Assembly: GCA_025360585.1 (NCBI GenBank)
Contig: JANYBW010000076.1
Coordinates: 1-46,714, forward strand
Length of the DNA stretch: 46,714 nt
Origin: Actinomycetes bacterium
Lineage (GTDB): Bacteria > Actinomycetota > Acidimicrobiia > IMCC26256 > PALSA-610
Direction of reading: 5' to 3'
In this document: one piece after another, positions 15,217-23,412 of the stretch
How positions within the stretch are numbered: the stretch's first letter is position 1
How the letters are laid out: each line of letters begins with the position of its first letter
The notes under the pieces: generated by a model
Told to the model about the DNA's origin: nothing
The model's database searches: none
The model's input: the letters and a program-made list of their open reading frames with translations, nothing else
Position numbers and translations under genes: made by a program

Positions 15217-16608
15217 GTGAGCGTTCTTGAGGATGCATCCCAGATTGTCGGCGCGCCCCAGACTGGTAAGGACCAGACGCGGGAAGTCGCACTCGGAACG
15301 CCGTGGACGTTGCCGATCCTCATCGGCTTCTGGACGATCGCGGTCGGCCAATTCGGACTCAAGGAAACGTGTCGCGGAACCTCGATCGGGCTGGGAATTC
15401 TCTTTTGTGTGTTCTTGCTTCGCCACTTCGCATTTGCAGTCATCGCGCTGCGCGCGGCGCCGCACGAAATGTTTGGCCAGGATGGCATCGACCTCGGTTT
15501 CCGACCCACCGTTACCGTCTTGGTGCCCTGCCACAACGAAGAGGTTGTGATCGCGGCGAGCATCGAAGCATTCTTGGCGTTGGAATATCCAAGCGATCGA
15601 ATGCAACTGATTTGCATCGACGACAAATCAACCGATGCCACCGGGCAAATTCTCGATGGCCTTGCGCAACGGCATCGTCAACTGTGCGTACTACATCGAC
15701 CCGTGGGGTCCACCGGCGGCAAAAGCGGAGCATTGAATGAAGCCCTCGCGCTCGCAACCGGTGAGATCATCATGGTGTTCGATGCCGACCATCGACCGCG
15801 CGCCGACGCGCTCCTCCGGACCGTGCGCCATTTCGCCGATCCCAACTGCGCAGCGACTCAGGGTCGCTGCATCATTCGCAACTCGAGTGAATCTTCGTTG
15901 ACGCGAACGGTTGCGGTCGACTACTTTTCGGGTTACATCGTCAATGAATACGGGCGTCAGGCCCTTTTCGATTTACCGGCTTACGGAGGCGCGAACTGCG
16001 CGGTCCGCACCGATGTGGTGCGCGCATTGGGCGGCTGGAACGTAGAAACCGTGACCGAAGATACGGACCTCACCCTTCGCGTGGTGCTCGGCGGCATGCG
16101 AGTTCGCTATGACATGACTTCGATCGATAGCGAGGAGGGGGTACCGAGCTACCGACGATTCTGGACCCAGCGCTACCGCTGGGCCCGAGGCCATCAGCAG
16201 GTCTGGCGCGACTACCGCCGCTTTGCCATCCACGCGCGCGGGCTCACGATCAGCCAACGCATCGAAACGCTCATGTTCTTGTTGGTCTTTCATGTGCCCG
16301 CGCTCTGCGCGTTTGGTCTTGGCCTGCTGGGCTTGCGCGCCACCGGGCTCGTGCCCTGGGGTCGGGGCCTGGAAATTCCTGCGTTTGCGGCGTTGCTGTT
16401 CCTGGGCCCGCTCGTGGAGTTAGCCGCGGGACTCTTAATTTCTCGCGCGCCTCGCGAGGCCGCCCGCACGTTGTTGACATTTTTCCCGGCCTTCATCGCG
16501 TTCACTGTGATTTGCGCTCGGGCATGGATCGACGGCGTGTTGGGTCGCAGCTACGTGTGGCAGAAAACCCAACGCAGTGGTCACGGACTCGAGCAACCGC
16601 CGTGTTAA
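15217..16608 (+). CDS. Membrane GT2 glycosyltransferase (cellulose-synthase/poly-GlcNAc-like)
   Basis: 463 residues starting at GTG 15217. Two N-terminal helices (PILIGFWTIAVGQFG; IGLGILFCVFLLRHFAFAVIAL) precede a GT-A domain with VLVPCHNEE, IDDKSTDAT, FDADHRPR (DxD), TEDTDLTLR (catalytic ED) and QRYRWARGHQQ (QxxRW). Three or four C-terminal helices follow. This is the processive beta-glycosyltransferase layout of cellulose, hyaluronan and poly-GlcNAc synthases, with polymer made and exported at the membrane. Its neighbour is an exosortase, a pairing also known for the firmicute XrtG system. The lipid- or polymer-linked product is unknown; a GlcNAc- or ManNAc-type sugar fits the neighbouring epimerase. 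Confidence 0.9.
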   Translation: MSVLEDASQIVGAPQTGKDQTREVALGTPWTLPILIGFWTIAVGQFGLKETCRGTSIGLGILFCVFLLRHFAFAVIALRAAPHEMFGQDGIDLGFRPTVTVLVPCHNEEVVIAASIEAFLALEYPSDRMQLICIDDKSTDATGQILDGLAQRHRQLCVLHRPVGSTGGKSGALNEALALATGEIIMVFDADHRPRADALLRTVRHFADPNCAATQGRCIIRNSSESSLTRTVAVDYFSGYIVNEYGRQALFDLPAYGGANCAVRTDVVRALGGWNVETVTEDTDLTLRVVLGGMRVRYDMTSIDSEEGVPSYRRFWTQRYRWARGHQQVWRDYRRFAIHARGLTISQRIETLMFLLVFHVPALCAFGLGLLGLRATGLVPWGRGLEIPAFAALLFLGPLVELAAGLLISRAPREAARTLLTFFPAFIAFTVICARAWIDGVLGRSYVWQKTQRSGHGLEQPPC

Positions 16609-17174
16609 GTCGCAAACTCGACATCGGCGCGCGGCTCGCCGCGATCGTCATCGGCGTTGGGGTCGCGTTCAGCTACTGGGACGACCAAGCCCGCGACTTC
16701 GAAACATCAGTGATCGTTGCCGCAATCAGACCGTTCTCAGGAAACTCCAAATTCATCCGCCTAGAAGGGCCGCAGATTCTGATCGCGGGACCACGGTCGT
16801 TTCCATTCATCGGGACAATCACACCGTCATGTTCGGCGCTTGGCGCGGTATTGGCATTCGCAGCAGTCAGTTCACTGGTACTTCAGGGTGTCGCACTGCG
16901 ACGCGCTTTGGGATTTGCCGCCGCAGCGTTGCTGTGCTTTTGCGCCAACGTGATTCGCATTTCATTGGCGCTCATCATCGGCGCGCACGACGGCCGCCAT
17001 TCGATGGTGACTTTCCACGATTGGTTCGGCACACCATTTGGTCTCCTAGCTCTGTTCGGCGGGTTCGTTGTGTTGCTGCGGGTGATGCTCCCAAGCTTGG
17101 CCCAGCTACTCGACGCCCAACTCGCGGGCTTCGAGCCGGAGGCGCGAAGCAAGGGGCGGAGCGAGCCGCGATGA
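16602..17174 (+). CDS. Exosortase/archaeosortase-family transmembrane protease
   Basis: 190 residues from GTG 16602, which overlaps the GT2 stop by seven bases. An upstream ATG at 16524 or TTG at 16512 would add up to 30 residues. There are several helices (GARLAAIVIGVGVAF; ALGAVLAFAAVSSLVL; LGFAAAALLCFCANVIRISLAL; FGLLALFGGFVVLL). The three conserved catalytic residues of the superfamily fit in order and spacing: Cys77 in TPSCSALG, Arg119 in NVIRIS (NxxR) and His139 in FHDWFG. Exosortases cut C-terminal sorting signals and transfer the protein to an acceptor outside the membrane. The family is sparse in actinobacteria, and the system's substrate here is not established. Confidence 0.8.
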   Translation: MLSRKLDIGARLAAIVIGVGVAFSYWDDQARDFETSVIVAAIRPFSGNSKFIRLEGPQILIAGPRSFPFIGTITPSCSALGAVLAFAAVSSLVLQGVALRRALGFAAAALLCFCANVIRISLALIIGAHDGRHSMVTFHDWFGTPFGLLALFGGFVVLLRVMLPSLAQLLDAQLAGFEPEARSKGRSEPR

Positions 17175-17803
17175 ATCTGATCACGACAGTTGGGCTCGCG
17201 CTCGTCGCGATCGGCTTCTTGTGGAAAGCAACCGCGGCCCAGCGAAGCACGAGGCTCTTGCGTGCATCACTCAAGACTCCCGAGCCCGCGGCGCGTGCGT
17301 CGGCAGCCCGCGGCGCGACATCGCTCGGCCTCGATCGCTGCGCTGAGCTGCTTACTGATCTCGTGGCCCGAGAACACGAACCGATGGTGCTGCATGCTGT
17401 GGCCGAAGCCGTCATGCTTCGCCAGTGGGAACCTGCGGATCGTAAATCGGTCCTGCAATTGCGGACGTGGGCTGCCGACTGGCTGATGGACAACGGCTAC
17501 GCAGTCCGGCGCTTTGGTCCTGCAGTGACTCGCCTCGCAGACATGGGTGGTCCCCAACGCGAGTTCGATAACACCGACGGAGTAACGACCGACCGAATCC
17601 TCAACGCAACCCTTGCCGAGGTGCGGGCATTGTGTGCCCGCCTAGGTGCCCAACGGGCGGGCTTTCTCGTGGGCGATCAGCTCATGGAATTCGATCTACT
17701 GCCCGATCAGGAACTCGTCAGCGACGTCGCGGATCGGGTTACCAATAGCTCCGGCGCTCGTGGCGCGCTCGGCGGCTACGACATTCGAATCGAGAAACTG
17801 TGA
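17171..17803 (+). CDS. Membrane-anchored protein of unknown function in the exosortase operon
   Basis: 210 residues from ATG 17171, overlapping the exosortase stop (ATGA). A single N-terminal helix (LITTVGLALVAIGFLW) is followed by a basic stretch and an Ala-rich helical part around residues 36-130 (ARASAARGATSLGLDRCAELL; EPMVLHAVAEAVMLRQW), loosely like HEAT or TPR arrays. A C-terminal mixed domain ends in GGYDIRIEKL. I do not recognise a family. Its place between the exosortase and a sugar-modifying ATP-grasp enzyme, with 4-base overlaps at both ends, makes a structural or regulatory role in the same pathway likely. Confidence 0.7.
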   Translation: MNLITTVGLALVAIGFLWKATAAQRSTRLLRASLKTPEPAARASAARGATSLGLDRCAELLTDLVAREHEPMVLHAVAEAVMLRQWEPADRKSVLQLRTWAADWLMDNGYAVRRFGPAVTRLADMGGPQREFDNTDGVTTDRILNATLAEVRALCARLGAQRAGFLVGDQLMEFDLLPDQELVSDVADRVTNSSGARGALGGYDIRIEKL

Positions 17804-18762
17804 TCAACGTATTGGTAACTGGAGCCGGCGGAGCCGCGGGAGTGGCAGTGATTCGATCGTTGATTCGCAATGTCGAATTCTTCGTGGTCGCCTCGGACTG
17901 CGATCCCCACGCGGCCGGGCTCCAGCTCGCCGACGATGCGGTAGTGCTTCCGAACGCGTCGGACGCGCAGTACCCGGCGCGGCTGCGTGAGGTGTGTCGA
18001 CGTCACCGCATCCAGGCACTGATCGTCACGGTGGCCGAAGAGATGCCAACGATTGCGCGCATGCAGGCAGAACTTCACGCAATCGGCTCCGAAGTACTTC
18101 TGCCGGATCTTGGCGCGTTCACGCTCTGCAACGACAAGTTGAAATTCTCCAAACACTTACAAGCCCACAGCATCGCCACTCCAGAAACGCAGAGCATCAG
18201 TTCAGCAGTGCCATCCGTTGAAGGCCCGTGGATCATCAAACCGCGTTCCGGCCGAGGATCGCGCGACGTGTACTACGCCGATTCCGCGGATGACATCCGT
18301 TACGCACGCGAACGGATTGCCGATCCGATCCTGCAACATCGCATCGACGGACGTGAGTTTTCGGTTGATGTCCTGGTCGACCGCGACGGGACTATCGCCG
18401 GACACTCCGCGCGCTGGAGACTCGCAACGAAAGGCGGGATCTCGACCAGCGGGTTGACGTTCGAAGACAATGCCGTCACCGCGCTCACCCAACGTGTGAT
18501 GCACTCGCTGCGCTACCGCGGCATGGCGTGTCTGCAAGGATTCCTAACCGAATCCGGCGATGCGATTTGTATCGAAGTCAACCCTCGATTCGGTGGCGGT
18601 GTTTCGCTCAGTGTCGCGGCCGGCGCGGATTTCGCGTGTGAGTTCGTGCACACAACAATGGGCTTCCCGGCACGCCCCGATCGCTTGCGCGCGATTCCAG
18701 GAACTCGAATGACTCGTTACTTCGATGAAGTCTACGAACTCGTAGCCGAAAGGGTGTCGTGA
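17800..18762 (+). CDS. ATP-grasp enzyme, CarB-like (carbamoyl-phosphate-synthase/ligase fold)
   Basis: 320 residues from GTG 17800 (GTGA overlap). An N-terminal Rossmann-like pre-grasp domain (VLVTGAGGAAGVAVIRSL) is followed by the ATP-grasp fold with IIKPRSGRGSRDV (nucleotide loop), REFSVDVLVDRDG, and EVNPRFGGGVSLS (metal ligands Glu and Asn). These enzymes join a carboxylate to an amine through an acyl phosphate. In polysaccharide loci, similar proteins often sit with HAD phosphatases and sugar epimerases, as here. It could add an amino acid or another acid to the glycan precursor. The substrate is unknown. Confidence 0.85.
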   Translation: MINVLVTGAGGAAGVAVIRSLIRNVEFFVVASDCDPHAAGLQLADDAVVLPNASDAQYPARLREVCRRHRIQALIVTVAEEMPTIARMQAELHAIGSEVLLPDLGAFTLCNDKLKFSKHLQAHSIATPETQSISSAVPSVEGPWIIKPRSGRGSRDVYYADSADDIRYARERIADPILQHRIDGREFSVDVLVDRDGTIAGHSARWRLATKGGISTSGLTFEDNAVTALTQRVMHSLRYRGMACLQGFLTESGDAICIEVNPRFGGGVSLSVAAGADFACEFVHTTMGFPARPDRLRAIPGTRMTRYFDEVYELVAERVS

Positions 18763-19889
18763 TGCGCGCCACCGTCGTACTGGGCACGCGCCCGGAAGTC
18801 ATCAAGCTGGCACCAGTGGTGCGCGGGCTCATCGAGGCAGGAATCACTGCGCGAGTTGTGCACACGGGCCAACACACCGATGCAACTCTCGCCACCGATC
18901 TCGAATCAGAATGTAGTCTCGAAGTCGCAGAGCGTTGGCAGCTCCCAACCCAAGGCGCGAAACGCATCGCAGCAATTTTCGAACACGCGCTCGGCGAGTT
19001 CGAAACGCACTCCACGGACGTCGCGATCGTGCTGGGCGATACCTGGACCGTGCCCCTCGTTGGGCTTGCGGCGCGCTCGGCAGGAGTCGCCGTCGTGCAC
19101 GTTGAAGCGGGCCTGCGATCGCACAACGAGCGATCCCAAGAGGAGGTCAATCGTACGAGCGCGGTCGCGTTCGCAAGCTTGCATTGCGCTCCGACCCAAT
19201 ACGCGGCCGATGCGCTGAAACAGCAGGGTGTTGCCTCGACGCGCATCGCCGTGACGGGAAACCCCGTGACCGACGCGCTGCGGTCCACGGGAATCGCGCG
19301 TGTCGCTAGATCACCGCGGTCCGGGGTGCTGTTCACCGCACATCGTGCAACCAACGTGGATGATCCTCAGCGGCTACGCGGCATCGTGGAGACCGTTGAG
19401 CGACTGCGGATGGAGATCGGCGAAGTTATTTTTCCATTGCATCCTCGCACTGCCGCGAGGCTCGAGGAGTTCACACTCATCGAGCGGTTGCGTCGCGCCG
19501 CGAATGTGGTAGCGCCATTGAAGTATCAGTCTTTGTTGACAACACTTGCAGGTTCGCGACTCGTCGTTACCGATTCGGGTGGGCTGCAAGAAGAGGCCGC
19601 TTGGTTCGGAGTGCCGGCGATTGTGTTGCGAGCCTCGACTCCACGGCCCGAGGGTGTTCTGCTCGGATTCGCCGCGCTCACTGGGGTCGACCCATCGTCG
19701 GTAATCTCCGCGGCACACGCCATGACTTCCGCCGAACACCTCCTGCGTTTGAGCCTTCTCCCTTGCCCCTACGGTGACGGTCACACGGCCCCACGAATCG
19801 CTGGAGCGATCCAAACTGCGTTCGATGCTGGCCTGTTGACGCTGACCGAGCCGACACTCGTTTCGAGTGCGCAACGAGCTGCCGCGTGA
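18762..19889 (+). CDS. wecB: UDP-N-acetylglucosamine 2-epimerase (non-hydrolysing), WecB-like
   Basis: 375 residues from ATG 18762, preferred over GTG 18759 because AGGG at 18751-18754 is well spaced; the overlap with the ATP-grasp stop is TGATG. Family motifs are GTRPEVIKLAPV, HTGQH, HVEAGLRS, the substrate Glu/Arg region NERSQEEVNR, and TDSGGLQEEA. The enzyme converts UDP-GlcNAc to UDP-ManNAc, a precursor of ManNAc(A)-containing polymers and teichoic-acid linkage units. Next to PIG-L, GT2 and ATP-grasp it points to an amino-sugar polymer at the cell surface. The symbol is by family, not proof of orthology. Confidence 0.9.
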   Translation: MRATVVLGTRPEVIKLAPVVRGLIEAGITARVVHTGQHTDATLATDLESECSLEVAERWQLPTQGAKRIAAIFEHALGEFETHSTDVAIVLGDTWTVPLVGLAARSAGVAVVHVEAGLRSHNERSQEEVNRTSAVAFASLHCAPTQYAADALKQQGVASTRIAVTGNPVTDALRSTGIARVARSPRSGVLFTAHRATNVDDPQRLRGIVETVERLRMEIGEVIFPLHPRTAARLEEFTLIERLRRAANVVAPLKYQSLLTTLAGSRLVVTDSGGLQEEAAWFGVPAIVLRASTPRPEGVLLGFAALTGVDPSSVISAAHAMTSAEHLLRLSLLPCPYGDGHTAPRIAGAIQTAFDAGLLTLTEPTLVSSAQRAAA

Positions 19890-20581
19890 GTCACATCACT
19901 TGCCTCCTCATCGACCTCGACGACACGCTGTATCCACAAGCTGATTTTCTCGATCAGGCATGGACAGCGGTCGCGGATCACGCCGCTCGCCTGGCGCTGG
20001 ACGCCGCGCGGCTCGAAACCGCGTTGCGGACCATCGCACAAGCCGGAAGCGCACAGGGGCGGATTATCAATCAGGCGCTCGCAAAGCTCGGCGTTGATGA
20101 CAGCAACGCCGCACTACTCGTTGCCGCGTTTAGCAACTTTCGCCCTTGTCGGCTCACGCCGTACGTCGGGGTTGACGCCGCGCTCGAACGTCTGAAGGTT
20201 CACACGCCCCTCGCGCTGATCACTGATGGCAACCCTGCGCAACAGCGGGCGAAGCTTCTCGCAACCGGACTCGCGGACTACTTCGACGTCGTGGTCTGTA
20301 GCGACGATGGCGGTCGAGCATTCCGAAAGCCGCACGAGCGCCCGTTTGGGCGAGGTTTGGAAAGTCTGAAGGCTTCTGCGCACAACGCCGTGATGGTCGG
20401 AGACTCACCCCACAAAGACATTCTTGGTGCGAATCGACTCGTCGTGCGGACCATTCGTGTCCGGACCGGTGAATACGCGGCAGTGGATTCGAACGCAACG
20501 TTGACCGTAGCATCCTTCGCTGATGTACCTGACGCCATCGACCGACTTCGATCGAACGTAGAACTACGCCGCAGCGCGTAA
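19886..20581 (+). CDS. HAD-family phosphatase (haloacid dehalogenase superfamily)
   Basis: 231 residues from GTG 19886 (GTGA overlap). All four HAD motifs are present: LIDLDDTLYP (nucleophile Asp10 and acid Asp12), ITDGNP, RKPHERPF (Lys) and VGDSPHKDI. The cap is of the C1 helical type. It probably dephosphorylates a sugar or amino-sugar phosphate made in the same operon. As the last gene, its end overlaps the convergent cyclase gene by 18 bases, so no separate terminator fits between them. Confidence 0.85.
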   Translation: MSHITCLLIDLDDTLYPQADFLDQAWTAVADHAARLALDAARLETALRTIAQAGSAQGRIINQALAKLGVDDSNAALLVAAFSNFRPCRLTPYVGVDAALERLKVHTPLALITDGNPAQQRAKLLATGLADYFDVVVCSDDGGRAFRKPHERPFGRGLESLKASAHNAVMVGDSPHKDILGANRLVVRTIRVRTGEYAAVDSNATLTVASFADVPDAIDRLRSNVELRRSA

Positions 20582-21715
20582 TCCTCGCCGCGATACGCGA
20601 ACAACTTCAATAGGTTCCACGAAACCGCGCAGGTAGCGAGCGCCGAGACTGAGCCCGCCAAACTCCGCAGGGAGTTCGGCTGCGATCATCGAGTCCTTCG
20701 TCGTCACAATTGAATCTGGCTCCGCGACCGAAGACAATCGCGCGGCGAGGTGCACAACTTCGCCAAAGACATCGCCGTCGCGGCTAATCACTTCACCGCT
20801 TGCGATCCCTCCACGCAGACTTGGAAAATCCCCTACGGATGCGCAGGTTTCTGCGATATCGGCCGCGATCTGGAATGCCGCGACGGCATCCGGAGCCACA
20901 AACATCACCTCATCACCAATGAGCTTCACGACGCGACCACCGCGCGCCGCACTTGCGTCGCTCGCTGCACGGGCGAACCATTGCAAGCGTGCCGCGTGCA
21001 CCGTTGGAGTCAAGCTTCGGGCCCAATGCGTGGAGCCAACAATGTCCATGAAGCCGACGCTGAGCGTGTGCGTATCCGCGCGCGTCGGCCCGTTCGATGT
21101 CGTCAAGAACTGATGGATTGCCGCTTCAACGTGGTGCCGCAGTTGGGCATCGAGCATCCGAGCCAAATCCGGCAGCACAGTCGCGACTTCCACGAACGCG
21201 CGACCAACAATTGCGTCGGGAGCACCCGATGCCCGCAAGGGCGTATCGACATTGACCGCGAACGCGTTCACCGCCGCATCGGCAATCTGTGCGAGCGCGG
21301 AGCCCGCAACCCGCATGAGTTGCAGCGCCACCGCTTCGCTGAACAACAACGACAAGCGCTCGAAGGATCGAAGCGCCAGCACATCAGCTTCGGTATAAAT
21401 CGCCGCGGGAACACCTGGATCCGGCAGGCCCATGGCTTGGCGAAGTTGCAGGATGACGTCGTCGTCGATGCCCGCGCGCCATCCAAGTTCTCGGCGCGTC
21501 ATGCGCGGGCCCGGACGCAACGTTTGATCAATACTCGCACCAACGAGTTCCCCAAGATCGCGGTTGCGCGTTAGCTCTTCAAGCGAACTACCCCGTGCCA
21601 TCAAGAACTTGAGCAGCAGCTCGCGTTCGTTTGCGTCGGCCGCTTCGGGATCCAGGAGCCCTAACGCAATCAGCTCATCGCGGTTCGGTGCTGGTAGCCG
21701 GCGCGTGGGTTCCAC
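20564..21715 (-). CDS. Class III adenylate cyclase with N-terminal regulatory domain
   Basis: 383 residues from GTG 21715. Residues 1-205 form a helical domain like the pH-sensing regulatory domain of actinobacterial Rv1264-type cyclases. Residues 215-380 are the class III catalytic domain. Metal ligands Asp224 (FMDIVGST) and Asp268 (LIGDEVMF) and adenine-specifying Lys264 and Asp315 (GDVFGEVV) are visible, as is Arg326 in AARL. The transition-state Asn expected in VNxAAR is His322 (VVHLAAR), an unusual change. The protein would make cAMP in the cytoplasm. The gene is convergent with the exosortase operon and divergent from the CoA ligase gene. Confidence 0.88.
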   Translation of the reverse strand: MEPTRRLPAPNRDELIALGLLDPEAADANERELLLKFLMARGSSLEELTRNRDLGELVGASIDQTLRPGPRMTRRELGWRAGIDDDVILQLRQAMGLPDPGVPAAIYTEADVLALRSFERLSLLFSEAVALQLMRVAGSALAQIADAAVNAFAVNVDTPLRASGAPDAIVGRAFVEVATVLPDLARMLDAQLRHHVEAAIHQFLTTSNGPTRADTHTLSVGFMDIVGSTHWARSLTPTVHAARLQWFARAASDASAARGGRVVKLIGDEVMFVAPDAVAAFQIAADIAETCASVGDFPSLRGGIASGEVISRDGDVFGEVVHLAARLSSVAEPDSIVTTKDSMIAAELPAEFGGLSLGARYLRGFVEPIEVVRVSRRGLRAAA

Positions 21716-21748
21716 CCTCTCTCATCGACCGGAGGCCGGCAATCGGTA

Positions 21749-23368
21749 GTGTCCACGCCCATGACCAATCAACCGCGTGGCGATCTCGAATATCCGACTA
21801 TCCCCAAAATGGTCGAAATCGTCTCGTCCCAGCACGGCGATGTTGCCGCGATCGAAGACATCGACGAGCGCGTGACGATCTCATATTCCGAACTCGGCCC
21901 TGCAGTTCTGCAAAGCGCGCGGGCGTTCATCGCCAGTGGAATCGTCGCCGGCGACCGGGTCGCGGTGTGGGCGCCCAATATCTGGGAGTGGCCCATTGCC
22001 GCGCTCGGAGCGCAAGCCGCAGGCGCGATCCTCGTTCCGCTCAACACGCGGTTCAAAGGTGCCGAGGCGCACTTTGTATTGCGCCGCAGCGGTGCGAAAG
22101 CGCTTATCACCGTGAATGGCTTTCTCGACACCGACTACGTCGCGATGCTTGATCGAGCCGTTGCCGAACTCGGTGAGCTCACCGAACTCGCTACTCGAGT
22201 AGTCGCGCGCGGCACCGTCGCCGACGAAACAATTTCTTGGGACGACTTCATTGCTCGCGCCGATTCGGTGAGCGAAGCGGACGCCATCGCGCGCCGCGAT
22301 GCAATACAACCAAGCGACGTCTCCGACATGTTGTTCACCTCGGGAACGACCGGCAATCCCAAGGGTGTCCGGACCACCCATTCGCAAAACCTCCGAGCGT
22401 TTCGAACCTGGTCGAGTGTGATCGGGTTGCAAGCTGGCGATCGATACCTCGTGGTCAATCCGTTCTTTCACGCGTTCGGCTACAAGGCTGGCATTCTGTC
22501 CGCGTTGATGTGCGGCAGCACACTTTTGCCCCACGCGGTGTTCGACGCTGCGGCAGTCCTCGAACGAATTCCGCGGGATCGCATCTCGATGCTGCCCGGG
22601 CCACCCGCGTTGTTTCAAACCATCTTGGCACGTAATGACCTTGATTCCTTTGATCTTTCGAGCCTGCGTCTTTCCGTGACGGGTGCTGCGGCCATCCCCG
22701 TAACGCTGATCGAGCAGATGTGGGATCGCCTCGGATTCGACAACGTCGTGACTGGCTATGGCCTTACCGAAGCAACGGGCATCGCGACGATGTGTCGCTT
22801 CGACGACGATGCCGAGACCATCGCCACGACTTCAGGTCGAGCGATCGACGGGGTTGAAGTACTGGTCGTCGACGATGACAACAACGAAGTTCCACGCGGA
22901 GAACCGGGCGAGATTGTGGTGCGCGGCTACAACGTGATGGTCGGATATTTCGATGATGAGGCCGAAACCGCGGCGACGATTGATGGCGAGGGGTGGCTAC
23001 ACACAGGCGACATCGGAACGATGGACGAACGCGGCTACATCAAGATCACGGACCGCAAAAAAGACATGTTCATCGTGGGCGGGTTCAATGCGTATCCGGC
23101 GGAAATCGAAAACCATATGGCTCGCCACCCCGCGATCGCACAGTGTGCCGTCATTGGTGTGCCCGATGAACGCCTCGGCGAAGTTGGTCATGCATTCGTG
23201 ATTTTACGCGCGGGCGAAACGGCAACAGCTGACGAAATCGTTGCCTGGTGTCGAGCTGAAATGGCCAATTACAAAGCGCCACGCACCGTCGACGTTGTCG
23301 CAGAACTGCCGCTCACCGCCTCAGGAAAAGTGCTGAAGTACGAGTTGCGGGCAACCAAACACAGTTAA
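21749..23368 (+). CDS. FadD3-like acyl-CoA ligase
   Basis: 539 residues from GTG 21749, the start best spaced from GGAGG at 21731-21735; ATG 21761 is the alternative. Adenylate-forming motifs are FTSGTTGNPKGV, GYGLTEATG, HTGDIG, ITDRKKDMFIVGG and the terminal catalytic Lys in LTASGKVLKYEL. The FFHAFGYKAGILS region resembles the actinobacterial FadD3 group, which activates the indane-dione propionate produced in steroid ring degradation. This is a resemblance, not proof. It is divergent from the cyclase gene across 33 bases, with no other steroid genes nearby. Confidence 0.82.
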   Translation: MSTPMTNQPRGDLEYPTIPKMVEIVSSQHGDVAAIEDIDERVTISYSELGPAVLQSARAFIASGIVAGDRVAVWAPNIWEWPIAALGAQAAGAILVPLNTRFKGAEAHFVLRRSGAKALITVNGFLDTDYVAMLDRAVAELGELTELATRVVARGTVADETISWDDFIARADSVSEADAIARRDAIQPSDVSDMLFTSGTTGNPKGVRTTHSQNLRAFRTWSSVIGLQAGDRYLVVNPFFHAFGYKAGILSALMCGSTLLPHAVFDAAAVLERIPRDRISMLPGPPALFQTILARNDLDSFDLSSLRLSVTGAAAIPVTLIEQMWDRLGFDNVVTGYGLTEATGIATMCRFDDDAETIATTSGRAIDGVEVLVVDDDNNEVPRGEPGEIVVRGYNVMVGYFDDEAETAATIDGEGWLHTGDIGTMDERGYIKITDRKKDMFIVGGFNAYPAEIENHMARHPAIAQCAVIGVPDERLGEVGHAFVILRAGETATADEIVAWCRAEMANYKAPRTVDVVAELPLTASGKVLKYELRATKHS

Positions 23369-23412
23369 AATACCCTCGAAACCCCCTTTTGGACCTTGGC
23401 TTTTAAGGATCA

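Noticed and set aside
16577-17803. 408-codon frame as the true form of the unknown operon protein
   Set aside because: The first 198 codons overlap the exosortase gene out of frame. The ATG at 17171 gives the usual ATGA overlap and a membrane helix immediately.
13916-20581. PEP-CTERM substrate for the exosortase
   Set aside because: No protein in the window has a C-terminal Pro-Glu-Pro motif followed by a helix and an Arg cluster.
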